This document shows positions 51,214 to 62,406 of a DNA stretch of 64,000 nt, piece by piece. The position numbers and the translations under genes are program-made. The stretch is from Shewanella intestini (GTDB lineage: Bacteria; Pseudomonadota; Gammaproteobacteria; Enterobacterales; Shewanellaceae). The stretch's first letter is position 1. Every line of letters starts with the position of its first letter. Location of the stretch: NCBI RefSeq assembly GCF_018221465.1, contig NZ_JAAIKR010000011.1, forward strand, positions 62,001-126,000. The letters run 5' to 3'. Under the pieces are notes generated by a model. That model was not told the origin of the DNA, ran no database searches, and saw only the letters and a program-made list of their open reading frames with translations.

Positions 51214-51819
51214 ATGGAATTGGTATTGAAAGACGCCCAAAGCGCTCTTGAAGTTTCCGAAACTACCTTCGGCCGTGACTTTAACGAGGCACTGGTTCAT
51301 CAGGTAGTTGTAGCTTATGCTGCAAACGCGCGTCAGGGCACTCGTGCTCAAAAGACTCGTGCGGAAGTAAAAGGCTCAGGCAAAAAGCCTTGGCGTCAAA
51401 AAGGCACAGGCCGCGCTCGTGCCGGTAGTGTTAAAGGCCCAATCTGGCGTGGCGGTGGCGTAACATTCGCTGCTAAAGCACAAGATCACAGCCAAAAAGT
51501 TAACAAGAAGATGTACCGTGGTGCTCTTAAGAGCATTCTTTCTGAATTGGTACGTCAAGAACGTCTTGTTGTCGTTGAGTCATTCAGCGTTGAAGCTCCT
51601 AAAACTAAAGAGCTAAAAGCGAAATTGAATGAGCTTAAATTAGACGACGTTCTGATTGTTACTGCAGAAGTTGATGAGAACTTATTCTTAGCAGCTCGCA
51701 ACTTATACAAAGTTGACGTACGTGACGTAGCGGGTCTTGACCCAGTAAGTCTAATCGCGTTCAACACTGTTTTAGTTACTGCTGACGCAGTGAAGCAAAT
51801 CGAGGAGATGCTAGCATGA
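51214..51819 (+). CDS. rplD: 50S ribosomal protein L4
   Basis: 201 aa with the extended loop [16 protein letters not shown] lining the exit tunnel. In E. coli it represses the S10 operon through the leader. The stop overlaps rplW by four bases. Confidence 0.98.
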   Translation: MELVLKDAQSALEVSETTFGRDFNEALVHQVVVAYAANARQGTRAQKTRAEVKGSGKKPWRQKGTGRARAGSVKGPIWRGGGVTFAAKAQDHSQKVNKKMYRGALKSILSELVRQERLVVVESFSVEAPKTKELKAKLNELKLDDVLIVTAEVDENLFLAARNLYKVDVRDVAGLDPVSLIAFNTVLVTADAVKQIEEMLA

Positions 51820-52115
51820 TCCGCGAAGAACGTTTGCTAAAAGTTATCTTAGCGCCGCATATCTCTGAAAAGAGCACTATTGTTGCTGAGAAAAACAACA
51901 CTGTAGTTTTCCGTGTAGCGATTGATGCGACTAAAGCAGAAATTAAAGCTGCAGTAGCGAAGCTATTTGAAGTTGAAGTTGATTCGGTTCGCACTTTAGT
52001 TAACAAAGGCAAATCTAAACGCACTGGTGGCCGTGTTGGTCGTCGTAGCGATTGGAAAAAAGCTTACGTTACTCTAGCTGCTGGTGCTGACATCGATTTC
52101 GTCGGCGCTGAGTAA
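51816..52115 (+). CDS. rplW: 50S ribosomal protein L23
   Basis: 99 aa at the tunnel exit, docking site for trigger factor and [19 protein letters not shown] start and the [20 protein letters not shown] loop. Coupled to rplD by ATGA overlap. Confidence 0.98.
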   Translation: MIREERLLKVILAPHISEKSTIVAEKNNTVVFRVAIDATKAEIKAAVAKLFEVEVDSVRTLVNKGKSKRTGGRVGRRSDWKKAYVTLAAGADIDFVGAE

Positions 52116-52131
52116 GCAAAGGAGAATTATC

Positions 52132-52956
52132 ATGGCAGTTATTAAGTGTAAGCCTACCTCTGCTGGTCGTCGCCACGTTGTTAAAGTGGTAAACACTGAC
52201 CTGCATAAGGGTAAACCTTTTGCTGGCTTGTTGGCGAAAAAGTCTAAAAGTGGTGGCCGTAACAATACTGGTCGTATCACTGTTCGTCACATCGGTGGTG
52301 GACACAAGCAGCATTACCGTATTATTGACTTCAAACGCAATAAAGATGGTATCCCTGCAAAAATCGAACGTCTTGAGTACGATCCAAACCGTACAGCGCA
52401 CATTGCGCTAGTATTATACGCAGATGGTGAACGCCGCTATATTCTTGCTGCTAAAGGTATGCAAGCTGGTGACGCAATCCAATCTGGTATCGATGCCGAA
52501 ATCAAGACCGGTAACGCAATGCCGTTACGCAACATTCCTGTAGGTAGTGTTGTTCACGCGGTAGAAATGAAGCCTGGTAAAGGTGCTCAGATCGCTCGTT
52601 CAGCTGGTGCTTATGTACAAGTTGTTGCTCGTGATGGCGCTTATGCAACTCTACGTCTTCGCTCAGGCGAAATGCGTAAAGTTCCAGTTGATTGCCGCGC
52701 GACATTCGGTGAAGTTGGTAATGCCGAGCACATGCTACGCCAGTTAGGTAAAGCAGGTGCTAAACGCTGGAGAGGCGTACGCCCTACAGTTCGTGGTGTT
52801 GCAATGAACCCGGTAGACCATCCACATGGTGGTGGTGAAGGTCGTACTTCTGGTGGTCGTCATCCAGTAAGTCCATGGGGTGTGCCAACTAAGGGTTATA
52901 AAACTCGTAGTAACAAGCGCACTGACAAGTACATTGTACGTCGTCGTAACAAATAG
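52132..52956 (+). CDS. rplB: 50S ribosomal protein L2
   Basis: 274 aa starting [19 protein letters not shown]. The frame opens at 52084, but the ATG at 52132 after AAAGGAG is the family start. Contains the conserved [17 protein letters not shown] near the peptidyl transferase centre. Confidence 0.98.
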   Translation: MAVIKCKPTSAGRRHVVKVVNTDLHKGKPFAGLLAKKSKSGGRNNTGRITVRHIGGGHKQHYRIIDFKRNKDGIPAKIERLEYDPNRTAHIALVLYADGERRYILAAKGMQAGDAIQSGIDAEIKTGNAMPLRNIPVGSVVHAVEMKPGKGAQIARSAGAYVQVVARDGAYATLRLRSGEMRKVPVDCRATFGEVGNAEHMLRQLGKAGAKRWRGVRPTVRGVAMNPVDHPHGGGEGRTSGGRHPVSPWGVPTKGYKTRSNKRTDKYIVRRRNK

Positions 52957-52959
52957 TAA

Positions 52960-53250
<291 letters not shown>

Positions 53251-53265
53251 TACGGGAGAAATAAG

Positions 53266-53598
53266 ATGGAAGTTTTAGCTAAACATCGTTTTGCTCGTAC
53301 GTCTGCGCAGAAGGCCCGTCTAGTTGCTGATCAAATTCGCGGTCTGCCTGTTAATAAGGCACTCGAGATTTTGACTTTCAGCCCAAAGAAAGCCGCCGTA
53401 CTAGTTAAAAAAGTACTTGACTCAGCTATCGCAAACGCCGAACACAACGAAGGTGCAGATATCGATGAGCTTAAAGTTGGTAAAGTCTTCGTTGACGAAG
53501 CACCAACTATGAAGCGTATCATGCCTCGTGCGAAAGGCCGCGCTGATCGTATCATGAAGCGTACCAGCCACATTACTGTGGTTGTATCAGATCGCTAG
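53266..53598 (+). CDS. rplV: 50S ribosomal protein L22
   Basis: 110 aa, [22 protein letters not shown] and the tunnel-loop segment [17 protein letters not shown], the macrolide-related hairpin, with no unusual insertion. Confidence 0.98.
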   Translation: MEVLAKHRFARTSAQKARLVADQIRGLPVNKALEILTFSPKKAAVLVKKVLDSAIANAEHNEGADIDELKVGKVFVDEAPTMKRIMPRAKGRADRIMKRTSHITVVVSDR

Positions 53599-53610
53599 GA
53601 GAAGAGAGCA

Positions 53611-54300
53611 ATGGGACAGAAAGTACATCCTAATGGTATCCGTCTGGGTATCACTAAGCCTTGGATCTCTACCTGGTACGCAGATAAGTCAGATTATGCA
53701 AATAATCTGAACAGCGACTGGGAAGTGCGCCAATATTTAACTGAGAAGTTAAAGGCTGCATCAGTATCTAAGATTGTCATTGAACGCCCAGCGAAAAGCA
53801 TCCGCGTTACTATTCACACTGCTCGTCCAGGTGTTGTGATTGGTAAGAAAGGTGAAGACGTTGAAGTATTACGTGCATATGTGTCTAAAATTACAGGCAC
53901 TACTGCTCAAATCAACATCGCTGAAATCCGTAAGCCTGAGTTAGACGCCAAATTAGTTGCAGACAGTATTGCTCAGCAATTAGAACGTCGTGTTATGTTC
54001 CGTCGTGCTATGAAGCGAGCGGTACAAAATGCAATGCGCATCGGTGCTCAAGGTATCAAAGTTGAAGTGAGTGGCCGTTTAGGTGGCGCTGAAATCGCAC
54101 GTTCTGAATGGTATCGTGAAGGTCGTGTACCTCTACATACTCTACGTGCTGATATCGACTATTCAACAGCTGAAAGTCACACTCAATATGGTGTGATTGG
54201 TATTAAAGTTTGGATCTTCAAAGGTGAAGTTCTTGACGGTATTATCCCAGCACTTGAAGAGCCGAAGCAGCAATCTAAACGCAAGCCTCGTGGTAAATAG
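53611..54300 (+). CDS. rpsC: 30S ribosomal protein S3
   Basis: 229 aa with the KH domain ([19 protein letters not shown]) and a basic C-terminal tail [10 protein letters not shown]. mRNA entry-channel protein. Confidence 0.98.
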   Translation: MGQKVHPNGIRLGITKPWISTWYADKSDYANNLNSDWEVRQYLTEKLKAASVSKIVIERPAKSIRVTIHTARPGVVIGKKGEDVEVLRAYVSKITGTTAQINIAEIRKPELDAKLVADSIAQQLERRVMFRRAMKRAVQNAMRIGAQGIKVEVSGRLGGAEIARSEWYREGRVPLHTLRADIDYSTAESHTQYGVIGIKVWIFKGEVLDGIIPALEEPKQQSKRKPRGK

Positions 54301-54309
54301 GAGCCGGCA

Positions 54310-54720
54310 ATGCTGCAACCTAAACGTATGAAGTTTCGCAAGATGTTCAAAGGCCGCAACCGTGGTCTAGCGAACGGTACTGAAGTTAGCTTTGGTACTT
54401 TTGGTTTGAAAGCAGTTGGCCGTGGCCGTTTAACTGCTCGTCAAATCGAATCTGCACGTCGTGCCATGACACGTCACGTAAAACGTCAAGGACAAATTTG
54501 GATTCGAGTTTTCCCTGACAAGCCAATTACCTCTAAGCCTCTTGAAGTGCGTATGGGTAAAGGTAAAGGTAACGTTGAATACTGGGTATGTCAGATTCAA
54601 CCTGGTAAGGTTCTTTATGAGATGGACGGCGTGCCTGAAGAGTTAGCGCGTGAAGCGTTTGCTTTGGCATCTGCTAAACTACCTCTGAAGACTACCTTCG
54701 TAACTAAGACGGTGATGTAA
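54310..54720 (+). CDS. rplP: 50S ribosomal protein L16
   Basis: 136 aa; [19 protein letters not shown] and [22 protein letters not shown]. Its stop codon overlaps the ATG of rpmC by one base (TAATG). Confidence 0.98.
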   Translation: MLQPKRMKFRKMFKGRNRGLANGTEVSFGTFGLKAVGRGRLTARQIESARRAMTRHVKRQGQIWIRVFPDKPITSKPLEVRMGKGKGNVEYWVCQIQPGKVLYEMDGVPEELAREAFALASAKLPLKTTFVTKTVM

Positions 54721-54911
54721 TGAAAGCGAGCGAACTAAGAGAAAAGAGCGTTGAAGAATTGAACGCTGAATTACTTGGTCTGCTGCGTGAGCAGTTTAAT
54801 CTGCGTATGTCACACGCTACTGGTCAATTGAGCCAAACACATCAATTGAAACTAGTGCGTCGTAACATTGCGCGTGTTAAGACCATTATTACTTCTAAGG
54901 CAGGTGCGTAA
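54720..54911 (+). CDS. rpmC: 50S ribosomal protein L29
   Basis: 63-aa helical hairpin protein ([20 protein letters not shown]). One-base overlaps with both neighbours indicate coupled translation. Confidence 0.98.
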   Translation: MKASELREKSVEELNAELLGLLREQFNLRMSHATGQLSQTHQLKLVRRNIARVKTIITSKAGA

Positions 54912-55159
54912 TGTCTGATAAAACCCGTACTTTGCAGGGTAAAGTAATTAGTAACAAAATGGATAAGTCTATTACTGTTGCTATCGAACGCCAAGTGAAA
55001 CACCCAATTTATGGGAAATACATTAAGCGTACTACTAAGATCCATGCACATGACGAAACCAATCAATGTAACGAAGGTGATGTAGTGGCAATTAGCCAGT
55101 GTCGTCCTCTTTCTAAGACTAAGTCTTATACATTGGCTGAAGTAGTAACAAAAGCCTAA
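54911..55159 (+). CDS. rpsQ: 30S ribosomal protein S17
   Basis: 82 aa; [20 protein letters not shown] and the [16 protein letters not shown]-terminal block. Last gene of the S10 operon, followed by a terminator. Confidence 0.98.
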   Translation: MSDKTRTLQGKVISNKMDKSITVAIERQVKHPIYGKYIKRTTKIHAHDETNQCNEGDVVAISQCRPLSKTKSYTLAEVVTKA

Positions 55160-55177
55160 TATTCATTAGGTAAACCT

Positions 55178-55214
55178 AAACGGCTCCAAAAAATTGGGGC
55201 CGTTTGTTTTTTTT
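55178..55214 (+). terminator. Terminator between S10 and spc operons
   Basis: AAACGGCTCC / GGGGCCGTTT (one T-G pair) with an A-rich eight-base loop, then eight T at 55207-55214. Confidence 0.85.
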
Positions 55215-55240
55215 CCCTATGCAATCCAAATCTGTGGTGT

Positions 55241-55246
55241 TATACT
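55241..55246 (+). promoter_or_regulatory. spc operon promoter (-10 box)
   Basis: TATACT preceded by a TG-rich stretch and followed by GC-rich TGCGCGCC; the -35 region (about 55218-55223, TATGCA) is poor. Transcription would start near 55253, where a stem CCATTTT / AAAATGG begins. A second repeat ATCCCA-TAG-TGGGAT lies farther down the leader near 55293-55307. Confidence 0.6.
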
Positions 55247-55337
55247 TGCGCGCCATTTTCGAGTAATTTCGCTCAAAAATGGTCAAGAATAGATCCCATA
55301 GTGGGATTTGTGTAGTAACGATAGCGGAGCACTTGAA

Positions 55338-55706
55338 ATGATCCAAATGCAATCGACTCTAGACGTCGCATGTAATAGTGGCGCACGTCGAGTTCAGTGT
55401 ATTAAGGTCTTGGGTGGCTCTCATCGTCGTTATGCCGGAATCGGCGACATTATTAAAGTTTCTGTTAAAGAAGCGATTCCTCGCGCAAAAGCGAAGAAAG
55501 GTGATGTATATAACGCGGTGGTAGTCCGTACTAAGAAAGGCGTACGTCGTCCAGACGGTTCTGTCATTCGCTTCGATCGGAATGCAGCAGTTTTGCTTAA
55601 CGCAAACCTTGCACCGATTGGTACTCGTATCTTTGGACCAGTGACACGTGAATTGCGTACTGAGCAGTTCATGAAAATTGTCTCGCTGGCACCTGAAGTA
55701 CTGTAA
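55338..55706 (+). CDS. rplN: 50S ribosomal protein L14
   Basis: 122 aa starting [20 protein letters not shown]. The frame opens at 55308, but the ATG at 55338 after CGGAG is the family start. Subunit-bridge protein and first gene of the spc operon. Confidence 0.98.
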   Translation: MIQMQSTLDVACNSGARRVQCIKVLGGSHRRYAGIGDIIKVSVKEAIPRAKAKKGDVYNAVVVRTKKGVRRPDGSVIRFDRNAAVLLNANLAPIGTRIFGPVTRELRTEQFMKIVSLAPEVL

Positions 55707-55717
55707 GGAGCTTCAAA

Positions 55718-56032
55718 ATGGCAGCAAAAATCCGTCGTGAAGACGAAGTAATTGTATTAGCAGGTAAAGATAAAGGGAAACGTGCAAAAGTTTCTCAAGT
55801 TTTACCTACTGGTAAATTGATTGTTGAAGGCATCAATCTTGTTAAAAAACACCAAAAGCCAAACCCTCAACTGGGCGTAACTGGTGGTGTTATCGAGAAA
55901 GAGGCACCGATACAAGCATCAAACGTAGCGATCTTTAACCAAGCCACAGGCAAGGCAGATCGTGTTGGTTTCCGAATTGAAGACGGCAAAAAAGTCCGTT
56001 TCTTCAAGTCGAACAGCGAACTCGTTAAGTAA
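55718..56032 (+). CDS. rplX: 50S ribosomal protein L24
   Basis: 104 aa with a KOW motif ([19 protein letters not shown]), an early 23S assembly factor. AAGGAG upstream. Confidence 0.98.
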   Translation: MAAKIRREDEVIVLAGKDKGKRAKVSQVLPTGKLIVEGINLVKKHQKPNPQLGVTGGVIEKEAPIQASNVAIFNQATGKADRVGFRIEDGKKVRFFKSNSELVK

Positions 56033-56045
56033 TTTGGAGTAAACG

Positions 56046-56585
56046 ATGGCGAAACTGCATGATAAATACAAAGAGACTGTGATTGCAGAACTTTCTAAAA
56101 AGTTCGGTTTTACCAGTGTCATGCAAGTCCCTCGGATTGATAAAATCACCCTTAACATGGGTGTTGGCGAAGCTGTTGCAGACAAGAAAGTTATGGAGCA
56201 TGCGCTCCGTGATATGACTGCAATTGCTGGTCAAAAACCAATTGTAACTGTTGCACGTAAATCAGTTGCAGGTTTTAAAATCCGTGAAGGCTACCCTATT
56301 GGCTGTAAAGTGACCCTACGCGGTGAGCGTATGTGGGAATTTTTAGAGCGTTTAGTTGACATTGCAATCCCACGTATTCGTGACTTCCGTGGCTTAAGCG
56401 CAAAAGCGTTTGACGGTCGTGGTAACTACGCAATGGGCGTGCGTGAGCAGATCATCTTCCCAGAAATCGATTATGATAAAATCGATAAGATTCGTGGTAT
56501 GGATATTGTTATCACTACTACTGCGAAGAATGACGAAGAAGGTCGTGCTTTGTTAGACGCATTTAACTTCCCATTCAAGAAATAA
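56046..56585 (+). CDS. rplE: 50S ribosomal protein L5
   Basis: 179 aa, 5S rRNA-binding protein; [41 protein letters not shown]. Normal length. Confidence 0.98.
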   Translation: MAKLHDKYKETVIAELSKKFGFTSVMQVPRIDKITLNMGVGEAVADKKVMEHALRDMTAIAGQKPIVTVARKSVAGFKIREGYPIGCKVTLRGERMWEFLERLVDIAIPRIRDFRGLSAKAFDGRGNYAMGVREQIIFPEIDYDKIDKIRGMDIVITTTAKNDEEGRALLDAFNFPFKK

Positions 56586-56595
56586 GGGTAGCATA

Positions 56596-56901
56596 ATGGC
56601 TAAATCATCTATGAAAGCACGTGAATCAAAACGTGCAAAGCTCGTAGCTAAATATGCTGAAAAGCGTTTAGCGCTTAAAGCTTTGATCAGCAATCCTGAG
56701 ACTTCTGAAGAAGCTCGCTGGGATGCAGTTCTAAAGTTACAAGCACTACCACGTGATTCTAGCGCTGCGCGTCAACGCAACCGCTGTAATCAAACTGGTC
56801 GCCCACATGGTTTTCTACGTAAATTCGGCCTTAGCCGTATTAAATTACGTGAAGCTACCATGCGTGGTGAAGTTCCTGGTCTGCGTAAGGCCAGCTGGTA
56901 A
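56596..56901 (+). CDS. rpsN: 30S ribosomal protein S14
   Basis: 101 aa, the long form without the CxxC zinc site ([20 protein letters not shown] has one Cys), so the zinc-free C-minus type. Confidence 0.98.
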   Translation: MAKSSMKARESKRAKLVAKYAEKRLALKALISNPETSEEARWDAVLKLQALPRDSSAARQRNRCNQTGRPHGFLRKFGLSRIKLREATMRGEVPGLRKASW

Positions 56902-56925
56902 GTACTTGTCACGGAGTAAGCTAAT

Positions 56926-57318
56926 ATGAGCATGCAAGATCCTATTTCGGATATGTTAACCCGTATTCGTAACGGCCAAGCTGCTAACCACGTATCTGTA
57001 AAGATGCCTTCAGCTAAGTTAAAAGTAGCAATTGCGAAATTACTTAAAGAAGAAGGTTTCATTACTGACTACGCCGTAGCAGATGAAGCTAAGCCTGAAT
57101 TAGAAATCACTTTAAAGTATTTCCAAGGCAAACCAGTCGTTGAGACTATCCAGCGTGTATCACGTCCAGGACTTCGTATTTACAAAGGTAAAAACGAACT
57201 TCCTAAAGTGATGGGCGGTCTGGGTATCGCAATTGTTTCCACTTCTAAAGGCTTGATGACTGATCGTGCCGCCCGCCAAAATGGCACGGGTGGTGAGGTT
57301 ATCTGCTACGTAGCGTAA
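56926..57318 (+). CDS. rpsH: 30S ribosomal protein S8
   Basis: 130 aa; [20 protein letters not shown] and [20 protein letters not shown]. In E. coli it represses the spc operon by binding near rplE; a matching site was not worked out here. Confidence 0.98.
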   Translation: MSMQDPISDMLTRIRNGQAANHVSVKMPSAKLKVAIAKLLKEEGFITDYAVADEAKPELEITLKYFQGKPVVETIQRVSRPGLRIYKGKNELPKVMGGLGIAIVSTSKGLMTDRAARQNGTGGEVICYVA

Positions 57319-57328
57319 GGAGTTAGTA

Positions 57329-57862
57329 ATGTCTCGTGTTGCAAAAGCACCAGTCACTATCCCTGCAGGCGTAGAGGTGACTTTAAACGAACAGACCCTT
57401 ACCGTAAAAGGTACTAAAGGTAGTCTGACTCGAGTAATCAACAATGCGGTCAATGTTACAGTTGAAGATGCACAAGTTAAGTTCGGTCCTGTCGATGGCG
57501 TTTCTAACGCTTGGGCGCAGGCAGGTACAGCTCGTGCACTAGTAAACAACATGGTTGTTGGTGTTTCTCAGGGTTTTGAGAAAAAACTAAAATTAGTGGG
57601 TGTTGGTTACCGTGCAAAAGTTGCAGGTAATGGCATTGATTTAACGTTAGGTTTTTCTCACCCATTGGTTCACGAACTTCCCGCAGGCGTTAAAGCAGAA
57701 TGTCCTAGCCAAACTGATATTACCCTTTCAGGTGTTGATAAGCAGTTAATTGGTCAAGTCGCTGCTGAAATTCGCGGTTACCGTCCACCAGAACCTTATA
57801 AAGGTAAAGGTGTTCGCTATGCTGACGAACAAGTACGCCGTAAAGAGGCTAAGAAGAAGTAG
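57329..57862 (+). CDS. rplF: 50S ribosomal protein L6
   Basis: 177 aa near the factor-binding site; [11 protein letters not shown] and the C-terminal [14 protein letters not shown] signature. Confidence 0.98.
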   Translation: MSRVAKAPVTIPAGVEVTLNEQTLTVKGTKGSLTRVINNAVNVTVEDAQVKFGPVDGVSNAWAQAGTARALVNNMVVGVSQGFEKKLKLVGVGYRAKVAGNGIDLTLGFSHPLVHELPAGVKAECPSQTDITLSGVDKQLIGQVAAEIRGYRPPEPYKGKGVRYADEQVRRKEAKKK

Positions 57863-57872
57863 GTAACGCGAT

Positions 57873-58223
57873 ATGGATAAGAAAACATCTCGCTTACGTC
57901 GCGCTACTCGTGCACGTAAGAAGATCCAAGAGCTGGGCGTGAATCGTCTGGTTGTACATCGTACACCGCGTCACATTTATGCTCAGGTAATTAATCCTGA
58001 AGCTCAGGTGTTAGTAGCTGCTTCAACTGTTGAAAAAACGGTTAAAGAGCAACTAAAGAGTACCGGTAACGTAGATGCGGCTAAAGCAGTAGGTAAAATT
58101 GTTGCTGAGCGTGCGATCGAGAAGGGCGTAGCAACAGTTGCGTTCGACCGTTCTGGTTTCAAGTATCACGGACGTGTGGCTGCATTAGCAGACGCTGCTC
58201 GTGAAGCTGGCCTGAAATTCTAA
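57873..58223 (+). CDS. rplR: 50S ribosomal protein L18
   Basis: 116 aa 5S rRNA-binding protein; [15 protein letters not shown] and [20 protein letters not shown]. Confidence 0.98.
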   Translation: MDKKTSRLRRATRARKKIQELGVNRLVVHRTPRHIYAQVINPEAQVLVAASTVEKTVKEQLKSTGNVDAAKAVGKIVAERAIEKGVATVAFDRSGFKYHGRVAALADAAREAGLKF

Positions 58224-58233
58224 GGGGTTATAA

Positions 58234-58737
58234 ATGGCTAAATTAGAAGCTCAGCAAAAAGACGATTTGCAAGAAAAATTGATTGCTGTAAATCGTGTTT
58301 CTAAAGTCGTTAAAGGCGGTCGTATCTTTAGCTTCACTGCACTAACAGTTGTAGGTGATGGTAACGGTAAGATTGGCTATGGCTATGGTAAAGCGCGCGA
58401 AGTTCCAGCTGCTATTCAAAAAGCAATGGAAAAAGCCCGTCGTAATATGGTAACTGTTGAACTGAATGCGGGCACTTTGCACCATCCAGTTAAAGGTCGC
58501 CATACTGGTTCTAAAGTTTACATGCAACCAGCATCGGAAGGTACCGGTATTATCGCCGGTGGCGCAATGCGTGCCGTATTGGAAGTAGCAGGCGTTCGTA
58601 ACGTTCTGTCGAAAGCATACGGTTCTACTAACCCGATCAACATTGTTCGCGCAACTGTAGATGCATTGGTGCATATGAAGTCACCAGCGCAAATTGCAGC
58701 TAAGCGTGGCCTGAATGTTGATGAAATTCGGGGGTAA
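58234..58737 (+). CDS. rpsE: 30S ribosomal protein S5
   Basis: 167 aa; double-stranded RNA-binding fold, [20 protein letters not shown] at the spectinomycin/ram region appears wild type, [13 protein letters not shown]. Confidence 0.98.
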   Translation: MAKLEAQQKDDLQEKLIAVNRVSKVVKGGRIFSFTALTVVGDGNGKIGYGYGKAREVPAAIQKAMEKARRNMVTVELNAGTLHHPVKGRHTGSKVYMQPASEGTGIIAGGAMRAVLEVAGVRNVLSKAYGSTNPINIVRATVDALVHMKSPAQIAAKRGLNVDEIRG

Positions 58738-58743
58738 TGCACC

Positions 58744-58926
58744 ATGGCTACTAAAACAATTAAAGTTACACAGACCAAAAGCAGCATCGGTCGCTTACCA
58801 AAGCATCGTGCATGTTTATTAGGCTTAGGTCTGCGTCGTATTAACCACACTGTTGAAGTTGAAGATACTCCTTCAGTTCGCGGTATGGTTAACAAAGTTT
58901 ACTACATGGTTAAGGTGGAGGATTAA
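58744..58926 (+). CDS. rpmD: 50S ribosomal protein L30
   Basis: 60 aa; [20 protein letters not shown] and [17 protein letters not shown]. Two bases before rplO. Confidence 0.98.
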   Translation: MATKTIKVTQTKSSIGRLPKHRACLLGLGLRRINHTVEVEDTPSVRGMVNKVYYMVKVED

Positions 58927-58928
58927 TA

Positions 58929-59363
58929 ATGCGTTTAAATACACTTTCTCCTGCAGCAGGCTCAAAGTCTGCACCTAAGCGTGTAGGTCGTGGTATTGGT
59001 TCTGGTTTAGGTAAAACAGCTGGCCGTGGTCACAAGGGACAAAAGTCTCGTTCTGGTGGCGGCGTACGCGTTGGTTTTGAGGGTGGTCAAATGCCACTTA
59101 AAATCCGTTTACCTAAATTTGGTTTCACTTCACGTAAAGCTTTGGTATCGGCAGAAGTTCGTTTACTCGAACTAGCAAAAGTTAACGGTGATGTTGTCGA
59201 TCTAAACACTCTGAAAGATGCGAATGTAATCACTCGCAACATCCAGTTTGCTAAAATCGTTCTTTCAGGTACCATTGATCGCCCAGTGACCGTTAAAGGT
59301 CTAAAGGTAACCAAAGGTGCACGTGCAGCTATCGAAGCTGCTGGCGGTAAGATCGAGGAATAA
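58929..59363 (+). CDS. rplO: 50S ribosomal protein L15
   Basis: 144 aa; Gly/Lys-rich N-terminal extension [20 protein letters not shown] and RGFTSRK-like [10 protein letters not shown]. Seven bases before secY. Confidence 0.98.
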   Translation: MRLNTLSPAAGSKSAPKRVGRGIGSGLGKTAGRGHKGQKSRSGGGVRVGFEGGQMPLKIRLPKFGFTSRKALVSAEVRLLELAKVNGDVVDLNTLKDANVITRNIQFAKIVLSGTIDRPVTVKGLKVTKGARAAIEAAGGKIEE

Positions 59364-59370
59364 TACGTCG

Positions 59371-60693
59371 ATGGCAAAACCAGGACTTGATTTAAAAAGC
59401 GCGAAAGGCGGCTTATCTGAATTGAAGGCTCGTCTACTGTTCGTGATTGGTGCAATTATCGTCTTTAGAGCCGGTTCGTTTGTACCAATTCCTGGTATTG
59501 ACGCTGCTGTATTAGCCGAATTGTTTGCACAGCAAAAAAATACCATCCTTGGCATGTTTAACATGTTCTCGGGTGGCGCATTAGAGCGTGCTTCTATATT
59601 TGCATTAGGTATCATGCCGTATATTTCGGCTTCGATCATTATGCAGTTGTTGACTGTTGTGCATCCTGCACTTGCTGAATTGAAAAAAGAAGGCGAGTCA
59701 GGACGTAAAAAAATTAGTCAATATACTCGATATGGGACCTTGGTTCTTGGTACGCTCCAATCGATCGGTATTGCAACAGGTTTACCTAACCTGATGCCAG
59801 GTTTAGTTGCTAATCCTGGTCCTGCATTCTATTTTGTTGCTATCGTTAGCTTAGTAACTGGAACGATGTTCCTTATGTGGCTAGGCGAGCAAATTACTGA
59901 GCGTGGAATTGGTAATGGTATCTCGATATTAATTTTCGCAGGTATTGTTGCTGGCTTACCATCTGCTATCGGTAAAACGGCTGAACAAGCGCGTCAAGGT
60001 GACTTGAATGTCTTGCTATTATTGCTACTTGCTGTAATTGTATTTGCTGTTACTTATTTAGTGGTTTTCGTTGAGCGTGGACAACGTCGTATAGTTGTCA
60101 ACTATGCTAAGCGTCAACAAGGCCGTAAGGTTTTTGCTGCGCAAAGCACTCACTTACCACTAAAAGTGAACATGGCAGGTGTGATTCCACCAATTTTTGC
60201 ATCCAGCATTATTTTGTTTCCAGGCACACTGGCACAGTGGTTTGGACAAAATGAGTCTATGTCATGGTTAAGCGATTTCGCCTTAGCTGTGTCACCAGGA
60301 CAACCGCTGTATTCATTAATGTATGCGTTAGCAATTATTTTCTTCTGTTTCTTCTATACAGCGTTGGTATTTAACCCACGTGAAACAGCGGATAACTTGA
60401 AGAAAAGTGGTGCATTCATTCCAGGGATCCGTCCCGGTGAACAAACTTCGCGTTACATTGATAAAGTAATGACTCGCCTAACATTAGCTGGTGCATTGTA
60501 CATTACCTTTATCTGTTTAATTCCGGAGTTCATGTTAATTGCATGGAAAGTACAGTTTTATTTTGGCGGTACTTCACTACTAATTATTGTAGTTGTAATC
60601 ATGGACTTCATGGCTCAGGTTCAGACCCATATGATGTCAAATCAGTATGAGTCTGTTATGAAGAAAGCTAATCTAGTTAACAAACCAAATTAA
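59371..60693 (+). CDS. secY: Preprotein translocase subunit SecY
   Basis: 440-aa channel protein with ten membrane segments. Starts [14 protein letters not shown] at 59371 (GAGG upstream); the frame opening at 59317 overlaps rplO and is not used. Plug/TM2 region [12 protein letters not shown], cytosolic loop [19 protein letters not shown] and C-terminal loop [13 protein letters not shown] are all present. Works with SecE encoded earlier in the window. Confidence 0.97.
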   Translation: MAKPGLDLKSAKGGLSELKARLLFVIGAIIVFRAGSFVPIPGIDAAVLAELFAQQKNTILGMFNMFSGGALERASIFALGIMPYISASIIMQLLTVVHPALAELKKEGESGRKKISQYTRYGTLVLGTLQSIGIATGLPNLMPGLVANPGPAFYFVAIVSLVTGTMFLMWLGEQITERGIGNGISILIFAGIVAGLPSAIGKTAEQARQGDLNVLLLLLLAVIVFAVTYLVVFVERGQRRIVVNYAKRQQGRKVFAAQSTHLPLKVNMAGVIPPIFASSIILFPGTLAQWFGQNESMSWLSDFALAVSPGQPLYSLMYALAIIFFCFFYTALVFNPRETADNLKKSGAFIPGIRPGEQTSRYIDKVMTRLTLAGALYITFICLIPEFMLIAWKVQFYFGGTSLLIIVVVIMDFMAQVQTHMMSNQYESVMKKANLVNKPN

Positions 60694-60732
60694 TTTAGTT
60701 TGTTAGAATAGATTGCTTAACGGAGTGATGAA

Positions 60733-60846
60733 ATGAAAGTTCGAGCTTCCGTGAAGAAGATCTGCCGTAATTGCAAGATCGTCAAGCGTAGTGGCGTTGT
60801 ACGCGTTATCTGTGTTGAACCAAAACACAAACAGCGTCAAGGCTAA
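60733..60846 (+). CDS. rpmJ: 50S ribosomal protein L36
   Basis: A 37-aa protein, [20 protein letters not shown] and onward. Cys11, Cys14, Cys27 and His32 form the zinc ribbon, so this is the zinc-containing (C-plus) type. CGGAG lies upstream. Last gene of the spc operon. Confidence 0.97.
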   Translation: MKVRASVKKICRNCKIVKRSGVVRVICVEPKHKQRQG

Positions 60847-60854
60847 GAAAGAAG

Positions 60855-60883
60855 TTGGTCAGCTCATTTAATGAGCTGACCAA
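60855..60883 (+). other. Hairpin without T tract between rpmJ and rpsM
   Basis: Thirteen-pair perfect stem TTGGTCAGCTCAT / ATGAGCTGACCAA around loop TTA. No T run follows; it may partly uncouple the spc and alpha genes or protect mRNA ends. Confidence 0.65.
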
Positions 60884-60894
60884 ATATAGTTTGC

Positions 60895-60985
60895 AAATCT
60901 GTCGTCTGTAGAGTATCCTTTCGGGCTTTTCGCAGATGACCTTTAACATTTAAGGAGTGCATAGTGGCCCGTATCGCTGGCATTA
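60895..60985 (+). promoter_or_regulatory. Alpha operon ribosome binding site (S4-binding pseudoknot)
   Basis: The segment GAGTATCCT...GGGCTTTTC followed by AAGGAGTGCATAGTGGCCCG closely matches the E. coli alpha operon leader that folds into a pseudoknot bound by S4, including the GTG start of rpsM. The stem ATCTGTCGTCTG / CGCAGATGAC is visible on both sides. Confidence 0.85.
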
Positions 60986-61320
60986 ACATTCCTGATCAAA
61001 AGCATACAGTCATTGCATTGACTGCTATCTTTGGTATTGGACGTACCAGTGCAAAAGCAATTTGCGCTGCTACTTCAATTGCTGAAGATGCTAAGATCAA
61101 GGAATTGAGCGAAGCTCAAATCGACACCCTACGCGAAGAAGTTGCCAAGTATGAAGTAGAAGGTGACTTACGTCGTGAGATTTCAATGAACATCAAGCGT
61201 CTTATGGACCTTGGTTGTTATCGTGGTCTCCGCCATCGTCGTAGCCTGCCTCTTCGTGGGCAACGTACTAAGACCAATGCGCGTACGCGTAAAGGTCCAC
61301 GTAAACCAATTAGAAAGTAA
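60964..61320 (+). CDS. rpsM: 30S ribosomal protein S13
   Basis: 118 aa from [22 protein letters not shown] and [24 protein letters not shown] upstream. First gene of the alpha operon, regulated by S4 in the family. Confidence 0.98.
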   Translation: MARIAGINIPDQKHTVIALTAIFGIGRTSAKAICAATSIAEDAKIKELSEAQIDTLREEVAKYEVEGDLRREISMNIKRLMDLGCYRGLRHRRSLPLRGQRTKTNARTRKGPRKPIRK

Positions 61321-61337
61321 CGGGAAGGTAAACCAAA

Positions 61338-61730
61338 ATGGCTAAAGTTCCGTCACGTTCTCCGCGTAAGCGCGTACGTAAACAGGTTGCAGATGGCATG
61401 GCTCATATCCATGCGTCTTTCAATAACACAATCGTAACCATTACCGATCGTCAAGGTAATGCTTTGTCTTGGGCTACCTCTGGTGGATCAGGTTTCCGTG
61501 GTTCACGTAAATCTACTCCATTTGCTGCACAGGTTGCTGCAGAGCGTGCAGGTGTTGCCGCACAAGATTATGGTGTTAAAAACCTTGAAGTTTTTGTGAA
61601 GGGTCCAGGTCCAGGACGTGAATCAGCGATTCGCGCACTGAACGCAGTTGGTTACAAAATTACCAACATTACTGATGTGACACCTATCCCTCACAATGGT
61701 TGTCGTCCACCTAAAAAACGTCGTGTATAG
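61338..61730 (+). CDS. rpsK: 30S ribosomal protein S11
   Basis: 130 aa; [20 protein letters not shown] and the C-terminal [15 protein letters not shown]. Platform protein. Confidence 0.98.
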   Translation: MAKVPSRSPRKRVRKQVADGMAHIHASFNNTIVTITDRQGNALSWATSGGSGFRGSRKSTPFAAQVAAERAGVAAQDYGVKNLEVFVKGPGPGRESAIRALNAVGYKITNITDVTPIPHNGCRPPKKRRV

Positions 61731-61761
61731 CACATCGTTATAGGATAGTTGGAGAAAGATC

Positions 61762-62382
61762 ATGGCAAGATACTTGGGTCCTAAGCTCAAGCTCAGCCGC
61801 CGAGAAGGTACAGACCTTTTCTTAAAAAGCGGTGTGAGAGCAATCGATTCGAAGTGTAAGCTTGAAGCTGCACCAGGACAACACGGCGCTCGTAAGCCTC
61901 GTTTGTCTGAGTACGGTTTACAATTACGCGAGAAACAAAAAGTTCGTCGTATTTATGGTGTGCTAGAAAAGCAATTCCGTAATTACTACAAAGAAGCTGC
62001 ACGTCTAAAGGGTAATACTGGTGAAAACTTATTACAACTTTTAGAAGTCCGCCTAGATAACGTCGTTTATCGTATGGGTTTTGGTGCTACTCGTGCAGAA
62101 TCACGTCAGCTAGTCAGCCATAAATCTATTATGGTTAACGGTCGTGTTGTTAACATTCCGTCATTCAAAGTGTCTGCGAATGATGTTGTAAGCATCCGTG
62201 AAAAGTCACGTACTCAAGCACGTATTAAAGCGTCTTTAGAAGTAGCTGGCCAACGCGAAAAGCCTACATGGGTAGAAGTCGACAATGCGAAAATGGAAGG
62301 TGCTTTCAAGCGTCTACCAGAACGTAGCGATTTGTCTGCGGATATTAACGAACAGCTGATCGTCGAGCTTTACTCTAAGTAA
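61762..62382 (+). CDS. rpsD: 30S ribosomal protein S4
   Basis: 206 aa; [21 protein letters not shown]4 domain [13 protein letters not shown]...[14 protein letters not shown]. The zinc Cys cluster is absent (one Cys), the usual gammaproteobacterial form. Autogenous repressor in E. coli. Confidence 0.98.
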   Translation: MARYLGPKLKLSRREGTDLFLKSGVRAIDSKCKLEAAPGQHGARKPRLSEYGLQLREKQKVRRIYGVLEKQFRNYYKEAARLKGNTGENLLQLLEVRLDNVVYRMGFGATRAESRQLVSHKSIMVNGRVVNIPSFKVSANDVVSIREKSRTQARIKASLEVAGQREKPTWVEVDNAKMEGAFKRLPERSDLSADINEQLIVELYSK

Positions 62383-62406
62383 AGCTAACAAACAAGAGAG
62401 GACACA

